A DNA stretch of 64,000 nt from Paraburkholderia atlantica (lineage in GTDB: Bacteria; Pseudomonadota; Gammaproteobacteria; Burkholderiales; Burkholderiaceae). The stretch is from contig NZ_WHNQ01000024.1 of assembly GCF_009362785.1 (NCBI RefSeq), positions 1 to 64,000 on the forward strand, read 5' to 3'. The notes below the pieces were generated by a model. That model ran no database searches. It had not been told where the DNA came from and saw nothing but the letters and a program-made list of their open reading frames with translations. Positions 7,665 through 19,954 of this stretch are shown here, piece by piece; the stretch's first letter is position 1; each line of letters starts with the position of its first letter. Position numbers and translations under genes: made by a program.

Positions 7665-8696
7665 TCACGCGACGCAAAGTTCGCGCACGTCGGCGGCGAA
7701 ACGCTCGACCGTTTCGGGCTGCGTGTCCCACGCGCACATCAGCCGGCAACCGCCCGCGCCGATGAACTCGTAGAACTTCCAGCCACGCGCGCGCATCGCC
7801 TTCGCGGCATGCGGCGGCAACTGCGCGAACACCGCGTTCGATTCGCTCGGAAACATGATGCTCACGCCCGGGATTTCCTGCAACCGCGTCTCCAGCAGGC
7901 GCGCCATCGCGTTCGCGTGACGCGCATTGCGCAACCATACGTCGTTGTCGAGCAGACCGAGCCAGGGCGCGGAAATGAAGCGCATCTTCGATGCGAGCTG
8001 GCCCGCCTGCTTGAGCCGATAGGCGAAATCGTCGGCGAGCGCGCGGTCGAAGAACACCACCGCCTCGCCGACCGGCAAGCCGTTCTTGGTGCCGCCGAAG
8101 CACAGCACGTCGACGCCCGCGCGCCACGTGATTTCGGACGGATGCACGTCGAGCGCGGCGACCGCATTCGCGAAACGCGCGCCGTCCATGTGCACCTTCA
8201 GATGACGGCGCTTCGCGATCGCGGCGATCGCGCGCACTTCCTCGACGCTGTAGACGGTGCCGACCTCGGTCGACTGCGTCAGCGTGACGACCTTCGGCTT
8301 CGGATAGTGGATATCGGCGCGCCGCGTGACGATGGACTCGATCGCATCGGGCGTGAGCTTGCCGCCGATGCCCGGCGCCGTCAGCAGTTTCGAGCCGTTT
8401 GAAAAGAACTCCGGACCGCCGCATTCGTCGGTCTCGATGTGCGCGAGTTCGTGGCAGATCACCGAGTGGTACGACTGGCACAGCGACGCGAGCGCGAGCG
8501 AATTGGCCGCCGTGCCGTTGAACACGAAGAACACTTCGCAATCGGTCTGAAACAGGTCGCGCAGACGGTCGCAGACCTGGTTGGTCCAGGAGTCGTCGCC
8601 GTAGGCCGGCTCGTGGCCGCTGTTGTTGGCGGCGATTAGCGCGTCGAGCGCTTCGGGACAGATGCCGGCGTAGTTGTCGGACGCGAAATGTTGCAT
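7665..8696 (-). CDS. ltaE: low-specificity L-threonine aldolase
   Basis: 343 residues, fold-type I PLP enzyme cleaving L-threonine/allo-threonine to glycine and acetaldehyde. The start MQHFASDNYAG gives the conserved SDN substrate-site motif at 6-8. HMDGAR places the cofactor-pyridine Asp at 171. FGGTKNG contains the Schiff-base Lys204. Length is usual for the family. The gene ends 124 bp before the Nudix gene start and is probably monocistronic. No signal peptide, so cytoplasmic. I see no regulatory site I can name. Confidence 0.94.
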   Translation of the reverse strand: MQHFASDNYAGICPEALDALIAANNSGHEPAYGDDSWTNQVCDRLRDLFQTDCEVFFVFNGTAANSLALASLCQSYHSVICHELAHIETDECGGPEFFSNGSKLLTAPGIGGKLTPDAIESIVTRRADIHYPKPKVVTLTQSTEVGTVYSVEEVRAIAAIAKRRHLKVHMDGARFANAVAALDVHPSEITWRAGVDVLCFGGTKNGLPVGEAVVFFDRALADDFAYRLKQAGQLASKMRFISAPWLGLLDNDVWLRNARHANAMARLLETRLQEIPGVSIMFPSESNAVFAQLPPHAAKAMRARGWKFYEFIGAGGCRLMCAWDTQPETVERFAADVRELCVA

Positions 8697-8783
8697 GGTC
8701 GAGCGACGCGCCCGGCGACAGGCGCGAGGAAATGACGGAAAGCGGTCATTTTAGTGCGCTCGTGCGAGATTTGTTTTCGGGTG

Positions 8784-10091
8784 CTAGCTGCAACCGCAAT
8801 CCGGCATGCGGCCACGGCGCGGGCCGCGCGGCACGCGCATTACCGCGATCAGTCCCGCCGCCCCCGCCAGCAGGGCGCCCGCGGCGAGCCACAGCGCCAG
8901 CGAAAACGATCCCGTGTGGGCGGCAATCGGCGCGGCGACCAACGGACCCGCGATCTGTCCGATACCATAGGCCGCCGTCGCGTAACCCATCAGCCCGGCC
9001 GCGTCGTCGCCGCGCAGCCGCCGCGCCTCGCGCATCGCGAATAGCGTGATCGCGGTAAACGGCAGGCCGATCAGAATGCTGCCGAGCGAAAACCCGCCCG
9101 CCGTCGGCCACACGATGCCCAATGCGATGCCGAATGCCTGCAGCACATACGAGCCCGCGAGCAGCGCGCGGTTGTCCCAATGCAAGGGCAAACGCGCGGC
9201 GAACAACGCGCCGACGATCAGCGCGGCACCGAACATCGGCCAGAACAGGTCCGGCCACGCCGAGCCCGGCAACGCGTGGCGCGCGATGACCGGCAGAAAG
9301 GTCGCGGTAATGATGTAGCCGAAGCCCGGGATACCGTAGAGCAGGACCAGCCAGAACGCGTCGGCGCGGCTCGTGCTTGTCGGAACGCCGACCGTACGAG
9401 GCGGCGGGTTTGCGCTGGCGCGCGATCCGGCAGCAGGTTTTGCCGTGGCGGCGCTCGCAACGACAGGCCTCGCCGCCGCCACGCGCCGCGTATTCCCGAA
9501 CACCGGCCACACCAGCGCCGTCAGCACCGCGCCGATCACCGCAAAGCCGATCCATCCGGTCACCGCGCCATAGCCGCCCGCGACGCTGACCAGCAAACCG
9601 GTCCCGACGATGCCCACGCCCGGCCCGGTGTAGATGACGCCGCTCCACGCATGCGCGCCGAGTTCGGCGAGCCGCCGCAAGCCCCACTGCGACGCGAACA
9701 CGAAGGTCCATGCGCTGACCGCGCCGGCGACGAAGCGCACCAGCGCCCATACCCAGAACTGGCCGGTGACGCCCATCGCGAGCGTCAGCAGCACGGTTGC
9801 GGCGAGTCCGACGCGCACCATGCGCGCGGGCTCGGCCCGCAGCGCCGCGCACGTCATCGCGCCGACGAAATAGCCGGCGTAATTGAACGACGCGAGCCAG
9901 CCGCCATGCTGGATATCGAGGTGCGGCTGGCCGAGCGCGGCGCCGTGCAGCATCAGCGGCAGCAGAGGCGTAAAAGCGAAGCGTCCGATCCCCAGCGCGA
10001 CGGCCAGCGCGGCCATACAGGCAAGCGCCGCGCGCCGGGCGGCGTGCGGTTCGTGGAAGCGCCGGTACGCATGGGAGGCAAGGTCGTTCAT
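8784..10091 (-). CDS. MFS transporter, YbfB/YjiJ family
   Basis: 435 residues with about 12 hydrophobic helices. The N-terminal ALGIGRFAFTPLLP (about 36-49) is characteristic of YbfB/YjiJ-type (MFS_4) permeases. A low-complexity Ala/Ser/Arg linker of about 40 residues (about 205-245) forms the cytoplasmic loop between the two six-helix halves. It is divergent from a LysR regulator with 101 bp between the starts, a layout typical of a regulator controlling the neighbouring exporter. Substrate unknown; efflux of a small molecule is the usual assumption for such pairs. Confidence 0.87.
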   Translation of the reverse strand: MNDLASHAYRRFHEPHAARRAALACMAALAVALGIGRFAFTPLLPLMLHGAALGQPHLDIQHGGWLASFNYAGYFVGAMTCAALRAEPARMVRVGLAATVLLTLAMGVTGQFWVWALVRFVAGAVSAWTFVFASQWGLRRLAELGAHAWSGVIYTGPGVGIVGTGLLVSVAGGYGAVTGWIGFAVIGAVLTALVWPVFGNTRRVAAARPVVASAATAKPAAGSRASANPPPRTVGVPTSTSRADAFWLVLLYGIPGFGYIITATFLPVIARHALPGSAWPDLFWPMFGAALIVGALFAARLPLHWDNRALLAGSYVLQAFGIALGIVWPTAGGFSLGSILIGLPFTAITLFAMREARRLRGDDAAGLMGYATAAYGIGQIAGPLVAAPIAAHTGSFSLALWLAAGALLAGAAGLIAVMRVPRGPRRGRMPDCGCS

Positions 10092-10192
10092 GAGCGGACG
10101 GTCAAGCAGCGATGGGGTGAATCCATATTAGCTTGACCTTTCGATCACGAAAAATGAATAATTAGGATGCCATTCATCGCCAGGAGAGAATC
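10092..10192. promoter_or_regulatory. divergent promoter/operator between MFS gene and LysR gene
   Basis: Contains two inverted repeats: GTCAAGC (10101-10107) with GCTTGAC (10131-10137), and ATGAAT (10154-10159) with ATTCAT (10172-10177), in an AT-richer stretch. LysR proteins bind such dyads as tetramers, so these are candidate operator half-sites. A ribosome site AGGAGAG at 10182-10188 serves the GTG start of the regulator. Confidence 0.5.
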
Positions 10193-11113
10193 GTGGATCT
10201 GGCCGCTCTGACCATATTTCGCGCGGTCGTGCGCGAAAACGGCGTGACGCGCGCCGCGGCGAAGCTCAATCGCGTGCAATCGAACGTGACTACGCGCATC
10301 AAGCAGCTCGAGGAGCAGCTCGGCACCGAGCTGTTCATCCGCGACGGTCGCCGGCTCGTGCTGACGCCGGCCGGCGAGACCCTGCTGCCCTACGCGGAAC
10401 GGCTGCTCGCGCTCGCCGACGAGGCGCGTCACGCGGTGCGCGAGGATCGCCCGAGCGGGCGTCTGCGCCTCGGTACGATGGAAAGCGTCGCGGCGACGCG
10501 TCTGCCGGCCCTGCTCGCGCAATATCACCAGCAATGGCCGGCCGTCGAACTGGAGCTGGAGACCGGCACGACCGGCAGGCTGATCGAGCGCGTGCGCGAG
10601 TTCGAGGTCGACGCGGCACTAGTCGCTACGCCGCTCGATCCCGCCACGCTCGGCGATGTGTTCGAGACCGTGCCGATCTTCCACGAGGAACTCGTGATGC
10701 TGACGCCGCGCGGCCATCGGCCGATCCGCGAAGTGCGCGACATTGCGCTATCGACGCTGATCGCGTTCGAGCGCGGCTGCGCCTATCGCGCGTATATCGA
10801 GAAGTGGTATCTGGAGCACGGCATGCGGCCGGAGCGCGTGCTGGAACTTGGCTCGTATCACGCGATCGTCGCGTGCGTGGCGGCTGGTGCGGGCGTTGCG
10901 GTCGCACCGCGCTCGGTGCTCGATCTACAGAGTGACACGAGCAATATCGCGGTGCACGAGTTGCCCGATATCGGCATCATCGACACCTTGCTGGTCTGGC
11001 GACGCGGACATTTTTCGTCGGCGCTCAATGCGTTGCGGCGCGCGCTGGTCGCATCGCAAGAAGGGACGGCCGACGCGGATGCGGCGGCGTCCGTGGTTGC
11101 GAACGTGGTCTGA
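10193..11113 (+). CDS. LysR-family transcriptional regulator
   Basis: 306 residues with a GTG start (VDLAALTIFR), supported by AGGAGAG 4 nt upstream. The winged helix-turn-helix is at about 1-60, with the typical LNRVQSNVTTRIKQLEEQLG and LFIRDGR motifs. The LysR-substrate effector domain is at about 88-290. A Ala/Asp-rich tail follows. It is divergent from a YbfB-type MFS permease and presumably controls it in response to a small ligand; the ligand is unknown. Its closest look is to the CynR/YbhD-like subset, but I would not name it. Confidence 0.92.
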   Translation: MDLAALTIFRAVVRENGVTRAAAKLNRVQSNVTTRIKQLEEQLGTELFIRDGRRLVLTPAGETLLPYAERLLALADEARHAVREDRPSGRLRLGTMESVAATRLPALLAQYHQQWPAVELELETGTTGRLIERVREFEVDAALVATPLDPATLGDVFETVPIFHEELVMLTPRGHRPIREVRDIALSTLIAFERGCAYRAYIEKWYLEHGMRPERVLELGSYHAIVACVAAGAGVAVAPRSVLDLQSDTSNIAVHELPDIGIIDTLLVWRRGHFSSALNALRRALVASQEGTADADAAASVVANVV

Positions 11114-11163
11114 TCGTTGAATCCGCGCCGGCAACCAGGCTCGACGCAAGCCGAACGGCTTCA

Positions 11164-11220
11164 GCAAAAGCAAAGGGGCCACGCAGCGCGCCGATCTTGC
11201 TGGCGCGCTGCGTGGCCCCT
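11164..11220 (-). terminator. intrinsic terminator of alaS
   Basis: A perfect 19-bp stem (AGGGGCCACGCAGCGCGCC, 9-nt loop) is followed on the minus strand by TTTGCTTTTG. It lies between convergent lysR and alaS and may also stop plus-strand transcription, though no T-run follows on that side. Confidence 0.85.
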
Positions 11221-11273
11221 TCGTCGAACCCGGCTGGACTTCGCGTCGAGCCGGACTCAACCGACCATCAGTT

Positions 11274-13898
<2,625 letters not shown>

Positions 13899-14219
13899 AG
13901 CGTGCGGGGGACGGTCCTGACGGTTCCTGACGAAGACTGGCGGTCGGTGGGATGCGCCAACTGTCTGTTTCTTTAAACGACTGATTATACGGGATCGGCA
14001 CGCGCGCGCGGCACTGCGCGCCGCCTGGCCGGCTATCCGGCCAGGCCGGCATGCGCCCGCTGCGACACTCGCGTGTCCGATCGTCCGATCCGCGCTATGA
14101 CGTTCGGCTGACTGCGCCCGCGAGCGGGAATCGCTTAAGATGACTTCCACGAAACTTCGCGCGAAATGGCGCATGGCGGCTCGCCGCGCGGCCCGCAACC
14201 ATCAGGAGACATTCAGAAC
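13899..14219. promoter_or_regulatory. divergent intergenic region alaS / CoA-transferase
   Basis: 321 bp without a gene. For alaS a perfect TATAAT lies at 13984-13989 on the minus strand, with only a weak -35 (GTGCCG) 17 bp upstream. For the CoA-transferase a TAAGAT at 14136-14141 is a possible -10. The middle is very GC-rich with short inverted repeats (CCGGCTATCCGG type). Nothing further is supported. Confidence 0.5.
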
Positions 14220-15440
14220 ATGGGCGCTCTCAGTCACATCCGCGTGCTGGATCTCACCCGCGTGCTCGCCGGTCCGTGGTGCGCGCAGACGCTCGCCGAT
14301 TTCGGCGCCGACGTCATCAAGATCGAACGCCCCGAGGTCGGCGACGACACGCGCCACTGGGGGCCGCCGTATCTGCGGACGCCGGACGGCGCGGACACGC
14401 GCGAAGCCGCCTACTATCTCGCGGCGAACCGCAACAAGCGCTCGGTCACGCTCGACATCGCGTCGCCCGAGGGACAGAGGATCGTGCGCGAACTGGCCGC
14501 GCAAAGCGACGTCGTGCTCGAAAACTACAAGGTCGGCCAGTTGAAGAAATACGGCCTCGACTACGAATCGCTCAAAGCGGTGAAGCCCGACCTGATCTAC
14601 TGCTCGGTCACGGGCTTCGGGCAAACCGGGCCGTATGCGCAGCGCGCCGGTTATGACTTCATCGTGCAGGGCATCGGCGGCTTCATGAGCATCACCGGCG
14701 AGCGCGACGGCCAGCCGGGCGGCGGCCCGCAGAAGGCCGGCGTCGCGATCGCCGACCTGATGACCGGCATGTACTCGACGATCGCCGTGCTGACCGCGCT
14801 CACGCACCGCGACCGCACGGGCGAAGGCCAGTACATCGACATGGCGCTGCTCGACGTGCAGGTCGCGATGCTCGCCAACATGAACTCGAACTACCTCGCG
14901 AGCGGCCAGCCGCCGGTGCGCTGGGGCAATGCGCATCCGAACATCGTGCCCTACCAGACCTTCCAGACGAGCGATGGCTGGATCATCGTCGCGGTCGGCA
15001 ACGACGGACAGTTCCGCAAGTTCGTCGAGGTGGGCGGCCGCCCTGAACTCGCCGACGACGACCGTTTCGCGACCAACCCCGCGCGCGTGCGCAACCGCGA
15101 ACTGCTCGTGCCGATGCTCGCGGACATGGTCCGTCTGCAGGGCAAGCTGCAATGGATCGCGGCGCTCGAAGCGGCCGGCGTGCCGTGCGGGCCGATCAAT
15201 AACCTCGACGAAGTGTTCGACAACGAGCAGGTGGTCGCGCGCGGTCTTCAGGTGGCTCTGCCGCATCCGTCGGGCGGCACGGTCAAGCTCGTGCGCAATC
15301 CGATCAACATGACCGGCACGCCGCCGCAGGCGCTGAGCCATCCGCCGCTGCTCGGCGAGCATACCGAGCTTGTGCTGCGCGACCTGCTCGGATACGACGC
15401 GCAGACGATTGCGGAGTTGAAGCGAAAAGCGGTGATCTGA
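14220..15440 (+). CDS. class III CoA-transferase (CaiB/BaiF family)
   Basis: 406 residues starting MGALSHIRVLDLTRVLAGPW, the canonical family N-terminus. A ribosome site (AGGAGA) lies 12 nt upstream. The CoA-binding and catalytic region includes VAIADLMTGMYS, whose Asp matches the acyl-anhydride-forming aspartate of formyl-CoA transferase. ERPEVGDDTRHWGPP and RNKRSVTLD are family motifs. Members move CoA between carboxylic acids (carnitine, oxalate, succinate/glutarate and others); the donor and acceptor here cannot be read from sequence. Divergent from alaS, convergent with the next hydrolase gene; likely monocistronic. Confidence 0.93.
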   Translation: MGALSHIRVLDLTRVLAGPWCAQTLADFGADVIKIERPEVGDDTRHWGPPYLRTPDGADTREAAYYLAANRNKRSVTLDIASPEGQRIVRELAAQSDVVLENYKVGQLKKYGLDYESLKAVKPDLIYCSVTGFGQTGPYAQRAGYDFIVQGIGGFMSITGERDGQPGGGPQKAGVAIADLMTGMYSTIAVLTALTHRDRTGEGQYIDMALLDVQVAMLANMNSNYLASGQPPVRWGNAHPNIVPYQTFQTSDGWIIVAVGNDGQFRKFVEVGGRPELADDDRFATNPARVRNRELLVPMLADMVRLQGKLQWIAALEAAGVPCGPINNLDEVFDNEQVVARGLQVALPHPSGGTVKLVRNPINMTGTPPQALSHPPLLGEHTELVLRDLLGYDAQTIAELKRKAVI

Positions 15441-15458
15441 TCGACGAGGCGGCGAGAC

Positions 15459-16019
15459 TCAGCGCGGCGCCCTTAGCGAAGCCAGCCAGCTGCGCCCCTC
15501 GTCCCAATCGCCGAGGCCGCTATCGGCGTTGATGTGGCCACGCGCGCCAATCTCGATCCAGCGGCTGCCCCACGCGTTCGCGCAGGTTCGTGAAAACGGC
15601 ACGCCGCCATACGGATCGTCGCTGCTCGCCACGACGATCGTCGCAAACGGCAGGCGCTCGAGCGGCACCGGCGCAAAGCCGGTCGCGTCCCGCGGGAAAT
15701 GCGCTTCGGCCGGATCGGGCACGGCGACCAGCAGTGCGCCGGCCACCTTCGCGAGTTGCGCCGCGCTCGCGTACTGCGAGGCCCAGAACGCCGTGGTCAG
15801 ACAGCCGAGGCTGTGAGCGGCGAACACGACCGGCGCGTCCAGGGAGTCGAGCGTGGCGGCCAGCGCGCGGCACCAGGCGTCTCGCGAAGGGTGGTCCCAG
15901 TCCGGCATCCGCACGCGGACGAACGCGGGATCGAGCGCTTGCCAGCGCGTTTGCCAGTGGCCTGGGCCGGAGTCCAGATAGCCCGGCAGTACGAGTGTGG
16001 TTGGTTGTTGTTCGGTCAT
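15459..16019 (-). CDS. alpha/beta serine hydrolase, RBBP9/YdeN family
   Basis: 186 residues, about the size of RBBP9-like hydrolases. Early motif LVLPGYLDSGPGHWQTRW (about 9-26) is the family oxyanion-hole region. The nucleophile elbow is AHSLGC (Ser about 70), the acid is in SSDDPYG (about 133-137) and the His in ARGHIN (about 161). All three members of the triad are visible. Cytoplasmic, substrate unknown. It lies 55 bp downstream of ggt on the same strand and could be co-transcribed with it. Confidence 0.88.
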   Translation of the reverse strand: MTEQQPTTLVLPGYLDSGPGHWQTRWQALDPAFVRVRMPDWDHPSRDAWCRALAATLDSLDAPVVFAAHSLGCLTTAFWASQYASAAQLAKVAGALLVAVPDPAEAHFPRDATGFAPVPLERLPFATIVVASSDDPYGGVPFSRTCANAWGSRWIEIGARGHINADSGLGDWDEGRSWLASLRAPR

Positions 16020-16074
16020 CGTGCTTCCCCGTGTTTGGCTTATGGCCCGCTCGCGGGATAGCGCGGCGGGGCGT

Positions 16075-17880
16075 CTACCGTATCACGCGCGCCACGCCGG
16101 CACCACGGGGATCGCTCGCTGGCTCGGGTGTCGCGCCGTTCACGCGGATCATCTGCACGTCGCCGTTGAACGGCTGCTGCTCGACCGTATAGCCGAGGTC
16201 CTTCAATTGCGTGGCGAGCTCTTCCGGCGCGGGATGGTACGGCTCGAAGTAGATCGTCTTTTGCGGCAGCAGCTGATGATGGAAACGCATTGCGGCGAGC
16301 GCGTCCGTCGGCGCCATGTCGAAGTCGGACAGATTCGTCATCACCTGAAAGATCGTCGTCAGGATGCGCGAGCCGCCGGGCGTGCCGATCGCTAGCGCGA
16401 TCTTGCCGTCCTTCATCAGCAGCGTGGGCGTCATCGACGAAATCGGGCGGCGGCCCGGCGCGATCGTGTTCGGCTCGGCGTCGGCGGCGCCAGTTGCCGA
16501 GACCGCGCCCGACGCGCCCGTCGCACCGGCGCCGGCCGGCTTGATGAGGAAATCGTCCATCGCATCGTTCAGCAGGAACCCGCCGCCGTCCACCACGACG
16601 CCCGAGCCGAAATCGCCGTTCAGCGTGTAGCTGTTCGACACAGCGTTGCCCCACTTGTCGACTACCGAGAAATGCGTGGTTTGCGGCTTTTCCGTCGCCG
16701 CGGCGCCGTCGACGCCGGGCTTCTCCGGGGCCGCTCCGGGCGCTTCGCCGGTTTTGACTTCGGCCGCGCGCTGCGCGAGGTAGGCGTCGTCGATCAGCTT
16801 CGCGACCGGTACCGGCGATGCGTCCGGGTCGCCGATATAGCGCTGCCGGTCAACGAATACCCGATCCTCGATCTGCGCGATCAGATGGATGTACGGCGCC
16901 GAATTCAACGCGAGACCGTCGAACGCCGGCTGCAGAGCGGCCCGCATTTTCAGCAACTGGATCAGCCCGATGCCGCCCGAACTCGGCGGTGGCGCGGTGA
17001 TCACGCGGTAGCCGTGCCAGTCGGCCGCGAGCGGCTCGCGCCAGAGTGCCTTGTACTGGCTCAGATCCTGGCTCGTGATCAGGCCGTGGCCGTACATCTG
17101 CGCGGCGATCATTTGGGCCGTGCGGCCCTCGTAGAACTCGCGGCCGCCGTCGCTCGCGATCCGCCCGAGCGTCTGCGCGAGTTCGGGCTGGCGCAGCGTC
17201 GCGCCCGCTTTGAGGTTGCCGAAATAGGCGTCGAAATTGGTCTTGCTGGCGAAGCTCTTCGCAGCCGCGTCGCGTCGCTGCTGCAGCCGCGGGTCGACCT
17301 GGAAGCCGTCGGTCGCGTAATGGATCGCGGGCGCGAGCACCTGCTTCCATTTGAGCTTGCCGAAGCGCCGCTGCGCTTGCCACATACCATCGACCGTGCC
17401 CGGCACAGCCGCCGCGCGATGCCCGACCGTGCTCATGCCCGGCACCGCGTTGCCCTTGTCGTCGAGGTACATGTCGCGGGTCGCCTGCTGCGGCGCGCGC
17501 TCGCGATAGTCGAGAAAATACGGCTTACCGTCGACCAGCAGCGTCATGAAACCGCCGCCGCCGAGGTTGCCCGCATCGGGCCGCGTGACGGCGAGCGTGA
17601 AGGCCATCGCGACCGCGGCATCGACCGCGTTGCCGCCTTCGGCGAAGATCTGCTGCGCGGTGTCGGCGCTGTAGCCGTCCGGCGCGGCGACGGCCGCCCC
17701 ATCGAGCGCCGGCTTCGGCGGCGGTGTTTTCGCAGCGGCGGACAGCGGCGCAGCCACGTTCACGGCCAGCGCGGCAAACCAGGCCGAAGCGAGCACGCGA
17801 CGGGTACGGCAAGAAAAGCTGGCGCTAGCCAAAGCGCGGGCGGAAGGCGCGCGAAACGCGCCGTGCGTCGGGATAGACAT
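16075..17880 (-). CDS. ggt: gamma-glutamyltransferase (glutathione hydrolase) precursor
   Basis: 601 residues from MSIPTHGAFRAP; GGAG lies 9 nt upstream. A long twin-basic-like leader (SCRTRRVLASAWFAALAV, cleavage near AAPLSAAA) sends it to the periplasm. Large-subunit motifs include EGGNAVDAAVAMAF, NLGGGGFM and the YRERAP substrate Arg. The autoprocessing site precedes TTHFSVVD, whose first Thr is the catalytic N-terminal nucleophile of the small subunit. RRPISSMTPT and GTPGGSRI (oxyanion) follow. It cleaves gamma-glutamyl bonds of glutathione and gamma-glutamyl peptides. An Ala/Gly-rich stretch replaces the usual loop just before RRPISSM. Confidence 0.94.
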   Translation of the reverse strand: MSIPTHGAFRAPSARALASASFSCRTRRVLASAWFAALAVNVAAPLSAAAKTPPPKPALDGAAVAAPDGYSADTAQQIFAEGGNAVDAAVAMAFTLAVTRPDAGNLGGGGFMTLLVDGKPYFLDYRERAPQQATRDMYLDDKGNAVPGMSTVGHRAAAVPGTVDGMWQAQRRFGKLKWKQVLAPAIHYATDGFQVDPRLQQRRDAAAKSFASKTNFDAYFGNLKAGATLRQPELAQTLGRIASDGGREFYEGRTAQMIAAQMYGHGLITSQDLSQYKALWREPLAADWHGYRVITAPPPSSGGIGLIQLLKMRAALQPAFDGLALNSAPYIHLIAQIEDRVFVDRQRYIGDPDASPVPVAKLIDDAYLAQRAAEVKTGEAPGAAPEKPGVDGAAATEKPQTTHFSVVDKWGNAVSNSYTLNGDFGSGVVVDGGGFLLNDAMDDFLIKPAGAGATGASGAVSATGAADAEPNTIAPGRRPISSMTPTLLMKDGKIALAIGTPGGSRILTTIFQVMTNLSDFDMAPTDALAAMRFHHQLLPQKTIYFEPYHPAPEELATQLKDLGYTVEQQPFNGDVQMIRVNGATPEPASDPRGAGVARVIR

Positions 17881-18229
17881 CCGAGAAAACTCCGGCAACG
17901 AGGCGAGCATGGCGCACGAGCAGAGAAGCCTCGTGCAAGAAGATGAAGAACCGCGTGGACGGCCCGGGCAAGCCCGCCCCGCGCAAAGGCCCAGCACAGG
18001 TGCGCGGCCGCGCGCAGCAGCGCATCCTAAGTCGGCGCGCAGCCGGCCGCCAACCCGTTTTACCTCCTGTTACAGCCCCGCGCGCCTGCTTCGGTCACTG
18101 CGGCATCCGCGCCAAACCCGCCCCGCTGTTGGCTGCGCGCCGCAAGCGCCTGCCGCGACCGGGCTCGTCAGGTAGAATTGACGGCTAAGCGGGCGCATTG
18201 CGCGCCCCCACGGACTCTCATCTTCTCGC
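17881..18229. promoter_or_regulatory. divergent intergenic region ggt / glnS
   Basis: 349 bp without a supported gene. A -10-like TAGAAT at 18173-18178 (plus strand) with CTGCCG 17 bp upstream is a weak promoter candidate for glnS, giving a leader of about 45 nt. The remainder is GC-rich and I see no dyad or small open frame worth calling. Confidence 0.4.
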
Positions 18230-19954
18230 ATGAATACCGAACGCAAAGACGCTGACCGCAACGACGCGCCCGCGGCATCCAATTTCATCCGCAACATCAT
18301 CGACGACGACAACCGCACCGGCAAATGGAGCCAGCGCGTCGAAACGCGCTTCCCGCCGGAGCCGAACGGCTATCTGCACATCGGTCACGCGAAGAGCATC
18401 TGCCTGAACTTCGGCGTCGCGCGCAGCTACGGCGGCGTGTGCCATCTGCGCTTCGACGACACCAATCCGGAGAAGGAAAGCGTCGAGTACGTCGAGTCGA
18501 TCATCGACTCGGTGCGCTGGCTCGGCTTCGAATGGGAAAAGGACCGCACCGAGCATCTGTACTACGCGAGCGACTACTACGACAAGCTGTACGAGTTCGC
18601 CGAGCTGCTGATCCAGCGCGGCAAGGCGTACGTGGATAGCCAGTCGGCCGAGGAAATGCGCGCGAACCGCGGCTCGGCCACCGAAGTCGGCACGCCGTCG
18701 CGTTTCCGCGAGCGTTCGGTCGAGGAAAACCTCGACCTGTTCCGCCGCATGAAGGCGGGCGAGTTCAAGGAAGGCGAGCACGTGCTGCGCGCAAAGATCG
18801 ACATGTCGTCGCCGAACTTCAACATGCGCGACCCGGTCATCTATCGCATCCGCTTCGCGCATCACTACCGTACCGGCGACACCTGGTGCGTGTACCCGAT
18901 GTACGACTACACGCACTGCATCTCGGACGCGCTCGAAAACATCACGCATTCGCTGTGCACGCTCGAATTCGAAGATCACCGCCCGCTGTACGACTGGATC
19001 CTAAACGAGCTGGCCGAAGCCGGCATCTTCAAGCGTCCGTTGCCGCAGCAAATCGAGTTTTCGCGCCTGAACCTGACCTATGCGATCACCAGCAAGCGCA
19101 AGCTGCTGCAACTCGTCAACGAAGGCCATGTGGAAGGCTGGGACGACCCGCGCATGCCGACCATCGTCGGCGTGCGTCGGCGCGGCTTCACACCCGAATC
19201 GATCCAGCTGTTCTGCGAGCGCATCGGCGTGACCAAGGTCGACTCGTGGATCGACATGAGCGTCTTCGAAGGCGCGCTGCGCGACGATCTCGACGAGAAG
19301 GCGCCGCGCATCGCCGCGGTGCTCGATCCGGTCAAGCTGATCATCGACAACTTCCCCGAGCGCCTCACCGAGCCGTGCCACGCACCGGTGCATCCGCATC
19401 ATCCGGAACAGGGCGTGCGCGAGTTTCCGATTTCGCGCGAGCTGTGGATCGAGCGCGAGGACTTCACGGAAACGCCGCCGAAGGGCTACTTCCGCCTGTT
19501 CCCGGGCAACAAGGTGCGCCTGCGCTACGGCTACGTGATCGAATGCACGCACGCGGACAAGGACGAGAACGGCAACATCGTCGCGGTGCACTGCAACTAC
19601 TTCCCGGACAGCAAATCGGGCACCGAAGGCGCGAACAACTACAAGGTCAAGGGCAACATCCACTGGGTCAGCGCGGCGGCCGCGTGCCCGGCCGAAGTGC
19701 GCATCTACGACCGGCTGTTCAAGGAACCGCAACCGGACGCCGGCGGCCGTGACTTCCTCGAAGCGCTGAATCCGGACTCGAAGCGCGTGGTCCAGGCCTA
19801 CCTCGAAACCGGCGCGCGCCATGCGCTGCCGGAGCAGCGCTACCAGTTCGAGCGGCATGGCTACTTCGTTGCCGACCGCGTCGATTCGAAGCCGGGTAAG
19901 CCCGTATTCAACCGCATCGTCAGTCTGCGCGACAGTTGGGGCAAGCCGGCCTAA
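18230..19954 (+). CDS. glnS: glutaminyl-tRNA synthetase
   Basis: 574 residues, usual for bacterial GlnRS. The catalytic Rossmann domain carries PPEPNGYLHIGHAKS (class I HIGH motif, about 42-56). TSKRKLLQL (about 285) is the KMSKS counterpart with Thr for Met. The C-terminal beta-barrel anticodon-binding domains follow (about 350-560). The acidic patch FDDTNPEKE that contacts the tRNA acceptor end is present. Presence of GlnRS fits a beta/gammaproteobacterium charging tRNA-Gln directly. No neighbour appears functionally linked. Confidence 0.98.
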   Translation: MNTERKDADRNDAPAASNFIRNIIDDDNRTGKWSQRVETRFPPEPNGYLHIGHAKSICLNFGVARSYGGVCHLRFDDTNPEKESVEYVESIIDSVRWLGFEWEKDRTEHLYYASDYYDKLYEFAELLIQRGKAYVDSQSAEEMRANRGSATEVGTPSRFRERSVEENLDLFRRMKAGEFKEGEHVLRAKIDMSSPNFNMRDPVIYRIRFAHHYRTGDTWCVYPMYDYTHCISDALENITHSLCTLEFEDHRPLYDWILNELAEAGIFKRPLPQQIEFSRLNLTYAITSKRKLLQLVNEGHVEGWDDPRMPTIVGVRRRGFTPESIQLFCERIGVTKVDSWIDMSVFEGALRDDLDEKAPRIAAVLDPVKLIIDNFPERLTEPCHAPVHPHHPEQGVREFPISRELWIEREDFTETPPKGYFRLFPGNKVRLRYGYVIECTHADKDENGNIVAVHCNYFPDSKSGTEGANNYKVKGNIHWVSAAAACPAEVRIYDRLFKEPQPDAGGRDFLEALNPDSKRVVQAYLETGARHALPEQRYQFERHGYFVADRVDSKPGKPVFNRIVSLRDSWGKPA

